A stretch of DNA of 64,000 nucleotides, taken from positions 496,001 through 560,000 of the forward strand of contig CP087206.1 of the NCBI GenBank assembly GCA_020912385.1. The letters are read 5' to 3'. The notes under the pieces are model-generated. The model saw only the letters and a list, made by a program, of their open reading frames with translations, made no database searches and was not told the origin of the DNA. The position numbers and the translations under genes were made by a program. Positions 10,134 through 23,752 of the stretch are shown one piece after another. Every line of letters starts with the position of its first letter. Positions within the stretch are counted from its first letter, which is position 1. The stretch is from Neofusicoccum parvum. Taxonomy: Eukaryota; Ascomycota; Dothideomycetes; Botryosphaeriales; Botryosphaeriaceae.

Positions 10134-10438
10134 GTTCTCTGTTCTCGGGCCTCTTTCCCCTTGAGAGGGATTTATGGCGACTACTGGACACTGGCTACTC
10201 GTTCTTTTGTATTTGGCTTTGTCAGCCCTGCACGCTTGCGTCGCAAGGTAGAAGTGTACAGGCTCTAGTTTTGAATGGCACCAAGTTACTACATGCCAAA
10301 CTTATTTCTTCCAAAGAACCACGGAGTATTCGGTCACTAAGTCTGATTATCTCGCTGACAAGAGATCAGAAATTTTCCCGGGGTAGAGGAATAGAGCGGG
10401 GTGTACACAAGGCACTGTTTTACACATACCTAGTGTAA

Positions 10439-10764
10439 CCAAGCGACGTTCCACAAAGGTTCCAATTTAGGGATCAAAGCTTAATAGTATATTACCTCAT
10501 AAGAGTAAAATTACACAAAGACCTTACAAATCTCATCAATGCCTCGACATACTTGGAGGAGACATGGGTTGCAGGTCATGTTGGGAATGCGGACGAAGCA
10601 ATGACGGAGTTCATGCTTCCGTTCTGGGACGCCATGGCCGACTGTGAAGTGTGGCAGATTCGCGGATTCATCGACGTTTGTTTACCCTTTGGTTGAATGT
10701 CGAAGCAGAGTGCTGTTGATTGACTCTTTTAAATTAGGTTTCGGCAGACGAAGTGCAGGTCTGA
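10439..10764 (+). pseudogene. 5'-truncated gene relic with an intact last intron
   Basis: The frame from 10439 is open but has no starting ATG. From about 10511 it reads like protein, for example LINASTYLEETWVAGHVGNA and MLPFWDAMADCEVWQIRGF. A 62-nt intron (10676-10737, GTTTGT..TTAG) joins GFID to VSADEVQV and then TGA at 10762-10764. The coherent splice and stop argue that this is a real 3' gene end. No matching 5' exon can be read in 10134-10438, which is A/T-rich and full of stops. I read it as a decayed gene fragment; a gene with unrecognised 5' exons is the alternative. Family unknown. Confidence 0.5.
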
Positions 10765-11663
10765 GCACGATCAGTAATCCGGGAGAGCTGCACGGTGACA
10801 GATAAGTGAACCCCGTTTTGCCTTTTACGCCGGTGGCAGTAGTGGGTAGTAGTAATGATTAGCGCGCATCACGGTTTAACGACAGGCTGGCAGATACGGG
10901 CTTGGCTCCCGCAGTGGAGACGGCGGTTGACTGCTGGCACAGAGGTAAATGCTTTGGCTTGGCGTGTTTTGGGGCGTGTCCAATGCAGAGGACGGAGGGC
11001 CGCTGGGTCATGATGTCGGCGATAATGTGGCTGAGTGTTGCAAGGTTGCCGGCGCGACGCTGCCCGCCCATTGGAGGACAGGGTGAATTGCAGAGGAATG
11101 AGGATGGCGGACAGACAAGGTTCCGCGAGGCCAGGTGGCGGCCGGAAGCAGCAGATGGACGCTGACCGGCGCAGCAGGCTCGGGGGCTGGTGGGGAGAAA
11201 GCGGTGGAAGGCGGCGGCGCTACGGCCGAGATTACGTGAGCGCGGTGCGCCGATGTGGTGGCCGCTTCGGGTGCGATTTGCGCGAGCGGGCGGGCCACGA
11301 CTAACGGCTGACGGCGCGCAGCCGACCGCCCGGGCAGCGCGGCTTGCCGAGTGGCTGCTGAGTCGGCGGCGCGCGCCTCGCAAGCATAGCCCTAACGGAC
11401 ATCCTACGCCAAACCGCTTTGGTGACGTCTATCGCGTTTGCTGCCGCCTGCGCAAAGCAACCACGGTTTTGGAGTCGCGCTCCTGCTCCTGCTCCTGCTG
11501 ATGTCTTGCGCTCAGGCCCCAGACCTCCCTCCTCGCTCCTCGCTGCCACCGTGAATCGCCTTCCGAGGCTGCCTCGCCCAGTGACCCGCTCCAGCCCGCC
11601 GTCCAGCCCCGCCCCGAGCCCGCCGCTGCTGCCTTCAACACGCGTGCGTAAGCCGGCGTCACC
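10765..11663. other. Long 5' flank of the Zn2Cys6 regulator gene
   Basis: No convincing gene. GC-rich sequence from about 11000 on probably holds the promoter and 5' leader of the regulator at 11664, with a hexanucleotide repeat at 11479-11500. The small open frames here lack coding character. Confidence 0.45.
11479..11500 (+). repeat. (GCTCCT)n hexanucleotide repeat in the regulator's leader
   Basis: Three and a half tandem copies of GCTCCT, about 165 nt upstream of the ATG at 11664. Confidence 0.75.
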
Positions 11664-14620
11664 ATGGCCGCGCCCGACAGTTGCGACGAAGGCTTCGACT
11701 TCAACGACTTGTCCCAGCATGCCCCCGCCGACCCGGACAGCAACAACGGCGACGGCCACGCTGCTCCTCCGCCCAAGGCGAAGCGCATCGCCTGCATTCT
11801 GTGCCGCAAGAGGAAGCTGAAATGTGACGGCCAGCGGCCCAGCTGCGGCACCTGCAAGCGCCTGGCCCATGACTGTGCCTACGATGAGGTGCGCAAGAAG
11901 AGCGGGCCCAAGCGTGGTTATGTGAAGGCCCTGGAAGCTCGACTACGTATGTTAGCCGCTGCTGTGCTGCGTCATGTAGATAGAGAGCTGAACTGTGCCC
12001 GCCGACAGAACAAGTCGAGACGCTCCTCAAGACTCAGGAATCCACCGAGCAGAGCCAACCCCAGAGATCAAATTCAAATGCTTTCCCCGCAGACCCGTCC
12101 ACCCAGCCCTCCGATTTGCAGGGCTCCAACATTATCTTGGACAACATGGCGCAGGTTATGGAGAGTGTGTTCCCGCCTGGCAATGGCATATCGCCAGGCG
12201 AGTTCCCCGCCATGCAGACTGGGACTGCCGACAACAGCTCGTCTTCTGATCCCTTTTCGTGGGAAATGATTGGCTTGGGCTTGGACGAGCCGCTGCCAAA
12301 CCAGGAAGTCATCAATGAACTGTCAGTCCTCAGCCTCTTCGCCATGTGTGCATGTGCTCCCCGGACGCTGACTGTGTCGCGTGCAGGAACCAGCTCTACT
12401 TCGAGAAATTCAACGTCGTTGTGCCCATGATACATCGCCCCCGCTTCCTCGCCGCCATGAACCTCGCCCCGCACATGCGCCCTCCAATATGTCTGAGATA
12501 TATCATGTGGACGCTCGCCGCATCTTCTTCCGACAAGTACTCGTCGCTACAAGAGCATTTCTATCACCGTGCTAGGAAGTACATCCAGATGGATGAAATG
12601 AAGGGGCACGGCGAGTCGATGCTCACACTTGCCCATTGTCAGTCCTGGGCCCTAATCTCCAGTTACGAGTTCAAGAGCATGTACTTCCCCAGAGCGTGGA
12701 TCAGCGCTGGCCGCGCCGTGAGAATGGCCCAGATGATGAACCTGCACAAGCTGGACGGCGCTGGGCTCGACGTCAAGCAATGCTTACCACCACCCAAGGA
12801 CTGGACCGAGAGGGAAGAGAGAAGAAGAACTTTTTGGATGTGCTTCAACGTCGACCGTTATGCGAGCATTGGCACAGGATGGCCGATGACGATGGATGAG
12901 CGAGACGTGAGTCTTAATCGTATCGGTTTACAGCTGGCTCTATGCTGACCTCTACTCAGATCGCGACAAATCTACCCACTGTTGACGAGGCATTTGAGAC
13001 AAGTAAACCAGAAGGGTCTATTTCTCTGGAGCAAGCCCTGCAACCGGGAGGCGCCTCTAAACTGACACCGTTTGGTGGCGTTTGCGTCATGGCGGCTATG
13101 TTCGGACGTAACCTACTCCATCTCCATCGCCCGACAAACGATGAACGGGAAGAAGACCTGAACGGCGAGTTTTGGGAAAGGCATCGCAGGCTGGATAATC
13201 TGCTCCTCAGTATGGCATTATCGCTACCGGAGGACATGAGACTTCCCAGAGGCATCAACCAACCCAACACCGTCTTCATGAACATGAAAATCCATACTTC
13301 AATCATCTGTCTCCACCAGGCAGCCATCTTCAAAGCAGATAAAAACCGCATGCCTGCCTATATCTCTCAAGAAAGTAAGATCAGATGCATCACGGCTGCG
13401 ACAGAGATAGCGGGCATCATGAGATTGATCGCGCACATCGACACAACCAACGTAAGTACTAGAGACCAATCATTTCGACAACTGTGCTAACAGCATATAC
13501 AGATGAACCCCTTCATCTCATTCTGCGTCTATGTTGCAGCACGCGTCTTCGTGCAGTATCTCAAGAACCGCCCTGGTGACGGGCAAATGAACAACCACCT
13601 TCAATTCCTTCTCCAGGCAATGCAAGCCCTCAAGAGGAAAAACCCTTTGACAGAGTCATTCCTTGTCCAGCTTGATCTGGATCTCGAAGGTGCCGGCATC
13701 CTGTCTCCGTTCGGCGGAAAAGGTCACTCTCACGGGAAAATGGTAAGTACAAATCTTATCTCATGCGTGGATCGTGCTTAACGAAGAGAATCTAGGGCGA
13801 GGTTCCTGTCAATTCCGATAGTGTTGGTTGCTCACCAATATTCGAAATCCGTGAGTCGCAATCTGCGACCGCACCCATGAACCAATTCACAAGCCCTGGT
13901 CCGGCAACTCAAAAGAGCTATCCTCCCAGCTCAATTGGAACCAGCTCGGTCGGGAGCCATCTCTCACGTTCCGTTGGGACCGATCCTTCGCCTGGTCCGC
14001 CGTTCCACGTAGCGCAGCAGGTCAACTTGAATCATGAATCAATGCCGTTCACATACTCGCCCAAAGATCAACGCTCATTCGAACTCCCAAGCAGACAAAG
14101 GACGCCCAGCACGACAGGCACACCAAGGGAAATGCCTGGCCGAGGGCAGTTCATGGCAGGCTTTGGGAGAGCAGAGAGAGATGCATCGGACATGGACATG
14201 TCGCCCGATGCGGGCGCAGAGAATGCCTCTCCTTCTAATTCTGGCAACTCGCAACATGGCGCGTCTTCACACTCATCGTACTCGACGCCTTCCGATGGCC
14301 AGAACAAGCGGCAATCACAGGGTTATGGAGGCGACGTGTCGTCGTCCAACATGGCCAACGTGTCCAGTACCTCGAGTGGCAGCTTTAATTTCGGCCAGCT
14401 TCCTACAACGGGGGACGAGTTTGACAATCTGTTCTACTCGTCGACGTCGGGGGTGGCTGAGTGGGACATGAGCGGCGGCACGGGCATGACGGGATTAACG
14501 CCTCTGCCTGAAAGCGCATGGACGCAGATGCTCGACAACGGGTGGGAGGGCTTTGGCCCGGGCCACGGCACGGATGTCTTCGGTAACAGACTAAACGAAC
14601 CTCGCAACAGGCAGAGATAA
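11664..14620 (+). CDS. Zn2Cys6 binuclear cluster transcription factor with fungal-specific middle domain
   Basis: Six exons: 11664-11946, 12009-12321, 12387-12906, 12960-13451, 13503-13742 and 13796-14620, giving 890 residues. Introns are 51-65 nt, one with the weak donor GTCAGT at 12322. The DNA-binding cluster is C44-X2-C47-X6-C54-X6-C61-X2-C64-X6-C71, followed by a basic linker and a short heptad helix (VKALEARLQQVETLLK) for dimerisation. The fungal transcription-factor middle homology region spans roughly residues 205-540 (MIHRPRFLAAMN, CQSWALISSYEF, RRRTFWMCFNVDRYAS). The last ~270 residues are Ser/Thr/Pro/Gln-rich, a likely activation domain. I cannot assign a specific ortholog or target pathway; no obvious target cluster adjoins it. 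Confidence 0.93.
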
Positions 14621-16419
<1,799 letters not shown>

Positions 16420-18403
16420 GCGGACGAGCGATTCCCCCCACTCAACGATGTAACCCTCGCAATCCTTTCTCTCACCCGCCTATCCACTCAAGCGTTCACC
16501 CGGTGGAGCAATATCTTGGAGTTTGTTGTCTAGCACGTGCAAATGGTTGGAGTGCCTCGGTTTCTTCATGACGAATCAGGAATCCAGTCATTCTGGCCCA
16601 ATCCGCTTTCTCCAGATGTTCTGCTTTTGCTGCTTTTTTGCGTGGGAAAAAGGACAAAGAGAGAGCTTCAAGAAATTGACATGAAAATGGGGCGGAGGGA
16701 AGGAGCTAGACTCTCTTCCTTCTTCCATGCCATTACGAACGAAACCATCTGTCCTTTCTTCGGCCGGTTACTCTCCTCGGTTGCTTCATCACAAACACGC
16801 TACACTACAACTACTACTATTACAACCTTTAGTGCTCCCCATCCACGAACCCTTTATTCCCGCTTTTCTTTATCATGCTTCTTCTTTATTAGCTTCTCCT
16901 CGAAAGTCCTGAAATGTGCGCAGTCATGACATGGGTCTGTTTTTACGTTTATTGAAGATATGGGTTTCCTTTTTTTCATACACGGCTATCGCTAACGGCT
17001 GGTGGTTGTGGGCACGAAAAAGGAAAACTGTATAAAAGAAGACTACTTTTATGTTTGTTCTTTACTGCATTCGATTAGAAACGAGTCTTTAGGTAGTATT
17101 GCTCGTGCCATCTTCGCTGTGTGGTTTCCCCCTTCTGTTTCTCTTCCCCTGCGCATGGATGTCGAGCAGTGCATGACGTTGATGACCTATGCCAATGGAA
17201 AACTGCAGCAGGTGATCTGATCGTTCGTGGCTACGGCGGTACGTTACGGTGACTGTGCACTTGTTCTCTCGGAACCAATCCACCCACCCACCCCATTGAC
17301 CGGCGTGCAAGCGTGAAGCAGCCTGGTTGCTGAAGCAGCTTGGCAGGCTTGGAACCGACAATGGAGAGTAGCCGTGCGTTGGCAACCACACCCACCACAT
17401 CTTTGCCTCCCAGCGGCAACGGACGGGCCAAGGCAGACAGAGGGAAGGCGGAAAAGAAGAGATATCTGCGAGGCAGAAAAGTGAGGGGCTGGCGCGAGTG
17501 AGACAAGGCGGAATCGGGAGCGCCTTGCCGTTCACGTGCTAGCATGGAACGGCTGGACGTCTCACGTTCTTGCTGGCGAGGTTGAGCGGTGTCTCGGGGG
17601 GTTTTCTGGCTTCGGGGGGGACGTGTTTGTTTTTTTCGATTTTCTTTGTGTAATTCGCGTGCTTTGTGCTGCTTTCTGTGACATGGGAAGGGGCTTATAG
17701 GTGGGGCGTGTTAAGGGTTGAAGGTAGGTAGTGAAACGCATATGTTTTGGGATGTGGATGGATTGGTTAGGGGATAAGGGAAGGGAGTTGAGGGGTTCTC
17801 ACACTCTCTTTCTCTCTCTTCTTGTGATAGAGAGCGAACTGGGTGTCTGTTTTACTGACTGGCGATCTATAGGTCTGACTTCAAAAGTGGTATTCAGTTC
17901 GAAATGCTAAGGCTTATCTTCCGCAATCTTCAGCTGGAATAGTTTATAATGTACGAGGTTATCAAACTTGCAATGCTCTTGTTATTTCTATCTTGGTCTT
18001 GATTGCAATCCTTTTGCGGACCGGATTATCATTACTACGGCTTCGTTTTTCTTCTCGAAACGATGTCACCTGAACATTCTCTCGGGTGTATTCCGAGCAG
18101 CGGTGGTGTCACTGACCGCCATAAAGATTTGATCTAATAATCCCAATACTAACCATACGCAATCAGGTGTACAGGTTGTCTGCATGGACCGAGGCATTTT
18201 GTCCTTCTTTCGAAGTTTTAGTCTGCATTGTAGATAATGCCAGCTTACAAGCGGGTGAGGAACCACTTAGAGCCTTTGGCTGGTGTATTCCTTGCTCTGG
18301 GTGCTTGAGGTAGCTCGAGGGTCACGGTGTTGTCAACCTTCCGGAGCATTGATGGGTATATGGCGCGAAGTGTCGAGCAAAGGAGCTCAGTAAGGAGAGG
18401 TTC
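16420..18403. other. 2-kb intergenic region between convergent ARF1 and the WBP4-like gene
   Basis: I see no supported gene. There are pyrimidine-rich stretches at 16700-16900 and 17795-17825, and an isolated TATAAAAG at about 17030-17037 with no gene behind it. The small open frames lack conserved motifs and mostly start from non-ATG codons. Long 3' UTRs or an unannotated noncoding RNA could occupy it. Confidence 0.4.
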
Positions 18404-19333
18404 TCACTTCTGGCGCATGGCCTTGCTCTTACGCTTCTTGAACACCACACCGCCAGCCGCAGCACCGGCATCGTCTTTCTCCTCCGCGGCAGCCTCCTCC
18501 GTCTTTATGGGCGGTATGTCCGCAAGCTTTGGCTTCGCGCCCACCGGGTCATCCGTGACCCCGTTGTCGGCCTCTTCCTCTTTCTTGACGCCATCATCCG
18601 CAGTGTCCTCCTTCTTAACGCCCTCCTCAGTCTCCTCCTCTTTCTTCACCCCCGCCCCAGCAGCCTCCGTCTTCACCTTCGCCCCACTCAACAACGCCTC
18701 GATATCGTCTCCCACATCCCCAGCCTTCGCGCCCGGGTACGCCTTGAAGCTCTGGCCCCACCCGGGCTTCCTAGCCGGCTGCTTCTCCTTACCCGTCAGC
18801 TCGTCGAGCTCCTCGTCGGCGTCGGGATCGCCCTCGGCCTTGCGCTTGCTCCTGACGCCGACGTTGAGCGGCGCGCCGGTGGCGGACGAGATGTTGCTGT
18901 GGGGCTCGGCCGGCTTGGCTGCTGCCACCGTCTGCCACTCGCCCGCCAGCGCCATCTCGCCGCGGAACTCGTCGGGCACGGCAACGCCCAGCTCGGCCAG
19001 CTGCTTGAGCTGCCGCTTGCGCTCCTCGGCCGTGGCTTGGCGGGGAGGTGGCGGCGGGGCGGCCTTCTTGCCTGCTGAGGAGGAGGAGGAAGGGGTCGCG
19101 GAGCTGGATGCGGCGCCGGCCAGGCCGTTGAGGCGCGCGACTTCGTCTTTGGCGCGTTGCTTCTCGCGGTCTTCGCGCTCGCGCGTGCGGTGCAGGTCGC
19201 GGAGGGAGCGCTGGATGGACGATTGGTGCTTGCCGGTGGCTTCGTGCTGCTGGCGCTCGAACTTGGTGTCGCGGACGTAAGTCTGGCAGAACTTGCACCA
19301 GTACTTGGGCGTGGATTTCCAGTACTCGGCCAT
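18404..19333 (-). CDS. WBP4-like U1/matrin-type zinc-finger splicing protein
   Basis: Single exon from ATG at 19333, 309 residues. The N-terminus carries a U1-type C2H2 finger: Cys13, Cys16, His30 and His36 within YWCKFCQTYVRDTKF and QQHEATGKH. This is the start seen in WBP4/FBP21-type spliceosomal proteins. A charged helix (RTREREDREKQRAKDEVARL) follows, then a proline run and a Lys/Glu-rich C-terminal half with repeated VKKEE motifs; the tail FKKRKSKAMRQK is a possible nuclear signal. I see no WW domain, so it is a partial architectural match. A role in pre-mRNA splicing is inferred from the finger type. It is divergent with TIM54. Confidence 0.85.
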   Translation of the reverse strand: MAEYWKSTPKYWCKFCQTYVRDTKFERQQHEATGKHQSSIQRSLRDLHRTREREDREKQRAKDEVARLNGLAGAASSSATPSSSSSAGKKAAPPPPPRQATAEERKRQLKQLAELGVAVPDEFRGEMALAGEWQTVAAAKPAEPHSNISSATGAPLNVGVRSKRKAEGDPDADEELDELTGKEKQPARKPGWGQSFKAYPGAKAGDVGDDIEALLSGAKVKTEAAGAGVKKEEETEEGVKKEDTADDGVKKEEEADNGVTDDPVGAKPKLADIPPIKTEEAAAEEKDDAGAAAGGVVFKKRKSKAMRQK

Positions 19334-19609
19334 GGTCGCGGCTGTGGAGGGGCGGCGGGGACAGTGCGTGCGCGGGTGGCGGTGCGAGGGGTGGAGGAGG
19401 CGGCACGGCTGCGAGACGGGTTGTAGGAGTGGTGGATTGCGCGCGGAGAGAGGTGTGGGGAGGGGTGCGGAATGCGCGCGAGCTAGAGGGCTGGCCGGGG
19501 GTGACGAAATGGCAGCGTCGGCGGTTGCAGACGCCGACGCGACTGTGAATTTTTGGACGCCTCGAGCTCCGACCATCGCCGCGCATCCTCCACCACCACG
19601 CCCGCCCAA
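19334..19609. promoter_or_regulatory. Bidirectional promoter, WBP4-like gene / TIM54
   Basis: 276 bp separate the two start codons (19333 on minus, 19610 on plus), GC-rich with no clear TATA box. Both genes must be driven from this interval. Confidence 0.65.
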
Positions 19610-21074
19610 ATGGCCGACCCCAATGCCGCATCGCAGGGCCCCGCCAAAGCCGCCGGCAGCGCGGGCGCATCGGGCGCCTCGCAAGGCAACCCGGTCTTCA
19701 GAATGATGGGTCCGTCCGTCCGCAGCCCTCGAACACTTGCACCGCCGCCGTATAACTTATCATGAATTGCTCTCTGTCTGCGCAGGCCTCCCCAACTTCC
19801 GCTTCAAGCTGCCGTCGCGCAACTGGATGATCTTCCTGACCATCACCGGCTCGTGGACCGCCGCCCTCGTGTACGACCGCCGCGAGAAGAAGCGCGTGCA
19901 GCAGAAGTACTGCGACGCCGTGGCCCACCTGGCGCGCGAGACGCTGCCGACCACCGCCATGCCGCGCCGCATGACCATCTACCTGTCGGCCCCGCCGGCC
20001 GACGGCCTGATGGGCGCGCGCGAGCACTTCCACGAGTACGTCAAGCCCATCCTGGTCGCCGCCGCCATGGACTGGGACGCCGTCGAGGGCCGCCGAGAGG
20101 GCGACGTGCGCGCCCAGCTGGCCGAGCGCATCCGCAAGCTGCGCAAGCAGGCCGGCGAGGCCACCGCCGAGCCGCTCGCCGAGGACGACCTCGAGATCAC
20201 CATTGCGCAGCAGCGCCAGCGCGCAGGCATACAGGACTGGCAGGGCCCGCAGGGCGACATCGTCATCGGCAGGAACACCTGGAAGGAGTACGTGCGGGGG
20301 CTGCACGAGGGCTGGCTGGGCCCGCTAGACGCGCCTCCCGCGCCGGAGGACGAGACCGCGCCTGCCACTCCCTCCTCGCCCGCCACTCCCTCCTCGCCCA
20401 CCCCCACCGACGACGCCTCGCCCACCGCACAGCCCACCCCGGCCGCCGACACCACGGCCGCGGAGCTCGCACCAGAGGACGCAGAAAAGCAGGCGGAGAA
20501 GGAGACAGAGCAGAAGAAGGAAGAGGAGCAAAAGCAGCAGCCGGCCAAGCGCACACAACCCCCGCCCTTCATCTCGGCGGCCGACTACGCGTCGGCCACG
20601 CTCTCGCCGTCCGCGCCGCACGACCTCGGCCCCAGCGCCGCCGTGCCCTACCCGCACATCCTGGGCTTCCTCAACACCCCCGTCCGCATGTACCGCTTCC
20701 TCACCCGCCGCCGCCTCGCCGACGACATCGGCGCCCAGGTCACCGCCGCCGTGCTGGCCGCCCAGCGGCCCTACGCCGGCCCGGCCGAGTCGTGGGCCGC
20801 GGACGAGGGCGTCGCGCCCGTGAGCCAGGGCGAGGACAGCGACGAGCCGTGGGAGGTGCAGCGCGCGCTGAGGGGCGAGGAGAAGGAGTGGCACAAGAGC
20901 GTGAGGAAGGAGGCGGCGGCGAAGAGGGAGGAGGGCAAGGAGAGCGTGTGGTGCGACGATATGGTGCTGGATCCGCGGGTGGCGGGGAGGATGAGGAGGT
21001 TTGTGTTGGAGGAGGTGGAGAGGGCGAGGATTGGGCGGATCGGGAAGGGCGAGGAGGGGGAGAAGCAGGAGTGA
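19610..21074 (+). CDS. TIM54: Mitochondrial inner-membrane import subunit Tim54 (TIM22 complex)
   Basis: Exons 19610-19709 and 19786-21074 encode 462 residues; the 76-nt intron uses the unusual donor GTCCGT and joins VFRMM to GLPNFRFKLPSRNW. That segment and the following WMIFLTITGSWTAALVYDRR, a single N-terminal membrane span, are the hallmark of Tim54. The conserved domain continues through RMTIYLSAPPADGL, EYVKPILVAAAMDW and GRNTWKEYVRGLHEG. A Pro/Thr/Glu-rich linker (about residues 210-300) separates it from a C-terminal part with HILGFLNTPVRMYRFLTRR and LDPRVAGRMRRF. It inserts polytopic carrier proteins as part of TIM22. Confidence 0.92.
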
Positions 21075-22399
21075 GGGATGCCGTGGAACGTGTGGTTTGG
21101 GTTCATGTGAGTCCTGGAGGACTCTGGGGTATTTTCCTGGGTGTTTTGCTGGGTCGCTGGATCTATGGTAATCTTTTCGATTTCTTGCATTATGGATGTG
21201 TACAAAAAATGGGGCTAGGGCTTTTTGTCTGTGGGGGTTGGAGGGGTCGAAAAAAAGGACGTGTGGATATGATCGATCTCCCTGCTCTGGACGACGGTAG
21301 AATTTATAGATGTGGTATGTACGATAGAGGAATGTGACGGATATGAAGTCATGGTTTGAAAGCACTGGCGAATACGCTTTTTCCTTTGGACATGCTTGCT
21401 CATGCTATGGGCGCTTCTGACCCAACATCCAAAGCCCATCCCTTTCATCAAAGCTAGATAGCGCGCTCCATCTTTACTTGAACTTGCTGATGACGAGCAG
21501 CAAGTGGGCTTAGATATCATAGACCGAACCGGCGTGGATGTGCCGCGCGGGGATGAACAAACACAGAGGAGCACGCGACCAAGTGGTTCCAGGAACTCCG
21601 CAAACCCAGATTTTCTATCATTAATAGCATTGTAAGTGATACTTCTGGTCGCTTAGAGGAAGAGCTTGGTGGACATTGAGGTGCTGTCTTAAGTGCTCTT
21701 GAAGAAGGAAAAAAGAATCACAGGTTGGACCACGAGCCACGGCATGGCGTAGAGCGGAAGTCAGGCACGGGGATTGATAGTGGTTGGCGTGAGAGAGCTT
21801 GGAACGGAGGACGAGCACGTGGGTGTAGCTGTTTGGGCTTGTATTAATGATCTGGATCTCTTCCGTTTTAACGAGCTCAAACAAAGGTATGAAGGGTAGA
21901 ACCCGGAGCTGCGTTGTGCACACTTTCGCGGTTGCAGGAAGTAATAATGCCCGCTACACAATCTACTGTGTTTTTGGGCCCCGGGGGTTTGGGCAGTGCC
22001 AACTCTCTCCAGCTGATGATTTCCCGTCGTATCTTTGATCTAATGAATTTTATGTTGTCCACAAATTGATGATATTCCTCACCTCCATCAGCAATTATTG
22101 CACATCATCATCAAATACTTGCAATCAGCACTAATATGCCTACCGATGCCAACTTCCACGACACACTGTACGCAAATATCGGGCGTAAGGGGGTTGAAGC
22201 ATTCATTCGGATGGGTTTGGCAGTCTTTCTACTGTAATTTTCGACCCAAATAAGTATCTTTAACTGCCATACATCCCATCTTGTCAAGTATCTGGCGGCT
22301 AGAATTGTGGTGCGCGACCTAAGAGCGTGTGTAAAGAGCATGTGTCCCGAACCTAGGCGAAGGCTTGCTGAGACCGGCTGCATGCTGCGCAATCTATAT
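21075..22399. other. Intergenic region between convergent TIM54 and the Rieske gene
   Basis: No gene supported. It holds hairpin repeat copy C at 22187-22265. Composition is more A/T-rich than the flanking genes. Confidence 0.45.
22187..22265. repeat. Hairpin repeat copy C, mutated
   Basis: The left arm ends TTGAAGCATTCATTCGGA at 22211, one base away from the arm sequence of copy B. The next 33 nt (22212-22244) align with copy A's loop, sharing the opening TGGG and an ACTG block. The following 21 nt align with the expected right arm with one inserted base; most differences are transitions, mainly G to A. The stem no longer pairs well. The pattern fits an old copy degraded by C:G to T:A change such as repeat-induced point mutation. 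Confidence 0.6.
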
Positions 22400-23752
22400 C
22401 TACCAAGCAAGCTCTGGACGCGCTAAGCAACTTTCTTTCTCCAATTGAGAACAAAACACCTCCTCCTCATCCAGCTTACTTGTCTTCATCTCACCAGCAA
22501 CCTTCGGTGTTGCGGGCCAAATCTCTACGCCGCCCTGCTTTTCCTCTTTGCTCCGATGCTCCATCAAGTCATTTCTTACCGAATTCTGGAAGTGGAGCGG
22601 GCCCTAGTAATCATATTTAGCAAGAGCACAGAATTTAAACCATTAGAAGGAGGATTTCTCACCTTTTCTTTGTCAGGGTGGAACTCTCCGTTGATATACA
22701 CCCTCGAGTTTAAGTTCTCCTGCGCCCCTTCGCAGAGTCCTTTGTCTTCTTCCAGAACCTGCTTATAGAAGTCACACAGATCATTGAATTCCTTGTCGGT
22801 GGCATCTTTGTGGCGATAAACTTCGTTCTCGATTCTACTTGTCGTTGTTGTGACAGGTATCATTCGTTGTATGTAGAAGAAGTGCTCCCTGTAGTATCCA
22901 GTCAGTGACCTCGGCGTTGTGGTTATATCAGGAAAAAGCTTACGTGACTGTCACGGATGTGCAAGGCGGGAAGAAAGTGATGGACCGGCGGAATCGGTTG
23001 TCTTCCATGTTCTTGTTGATGATGGTGTGCTCCAGACAGCCCCTGGCTGGTTCGACGCGGTACTTGCTGACATCGGACACGCCCGCGATGAGCGGATGAG
23101 AGGTGGGGCAGTGGTAGCACTCGTTGTAGTTCTCGATCAGCCCCTTCCAGTTGGCATTCAGCTCCATGTCCCACACGTGATCGAACTTGAATTCATCTTC
23201 GAAATCAAACTCCTTCAAGATCGGCTTCTCGTCGGCTCCTTTGAATTCCTCGTCCCATTTGATATCCGGCTCCCCTGCCTGCAGGTTCGCCCACACGAAG
23301 CCGACCTTGTCGATGTGGATGTGAATGGGTAGTAGACCGTGCTGGCTTTTATCAAACCCTTCGACAGTGTCAAACCGAGGTGCTTTTGCGAGGTTTCCCT
23401 TGTGTCCGTACGACCAGCCATGGTACTTGCAGCTCAACACTTTGGCGGTGCCCGAACGCGTCTGTACTATAGGGTAGGCACGATGCCGGCAGACATTGTG
23501 GAAGCCGTTGATATTACCATCTCGGTCCCGAACCAGGAAGAAGGAGAATCCGGCGTAAGTGAAGGATACATATTGGCCGGTTTGATTGAGTCTTATGGAG
23601 TGTGTGAGTAGGATCCACTTCCGAGAGAAGATGGCACGACGTTCAAGTTGATATAAGCTGTCAGATCGGTACCATGATGCCGGAAGACCTCGAGAAGGTG
23701 ATAGTTTTGTATTCCGGTCGGCCGAGGACCAGTAGTCGAAGATGCGCCACAT
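22400..23752 (-). CDS. Rieske non-heme iron oxygenase, alpha-subunit type
   Basis: Exons (minus) 23752-22944, 22888-22663 and 22603-22400 give 412 residues; introns are 55 and 59 nt. The Rieske centre is C88-X-H90 (CRHRAYP) and C108-X2-H111 (CKYHGWSY). The mononuclear iron site lies in [19 protein letters not shown] with His214 and His219, and the C-terminus reads [19 protein letters not shown]. This matches fungal choline-monooxygenase-like Rieske proteins; the substrate is unknown. The ATG at 23752 is the first that leaves a family-like N-terminus. A donor-like site at about 23842 upstream may mark a 5' UTR intron. It lies directly downstream of, and co-directional with, a GMC oxidoreductase. 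Confidence 0.92.

Noticed and set aside
10130..10438. 102-residue open frame after the gene at 8787-10133
   Set aside because: Starts at a non-ATG codon, A/T-rich, no conserved character.
19853..21337. 494-residue plus-strand open frame rich in Arg, Gly and Ala
   Set aside because: It is the shadow of TIM54 in another frame; GC-rich coding DNA keeps alternative frames open and the peptide has no family character.
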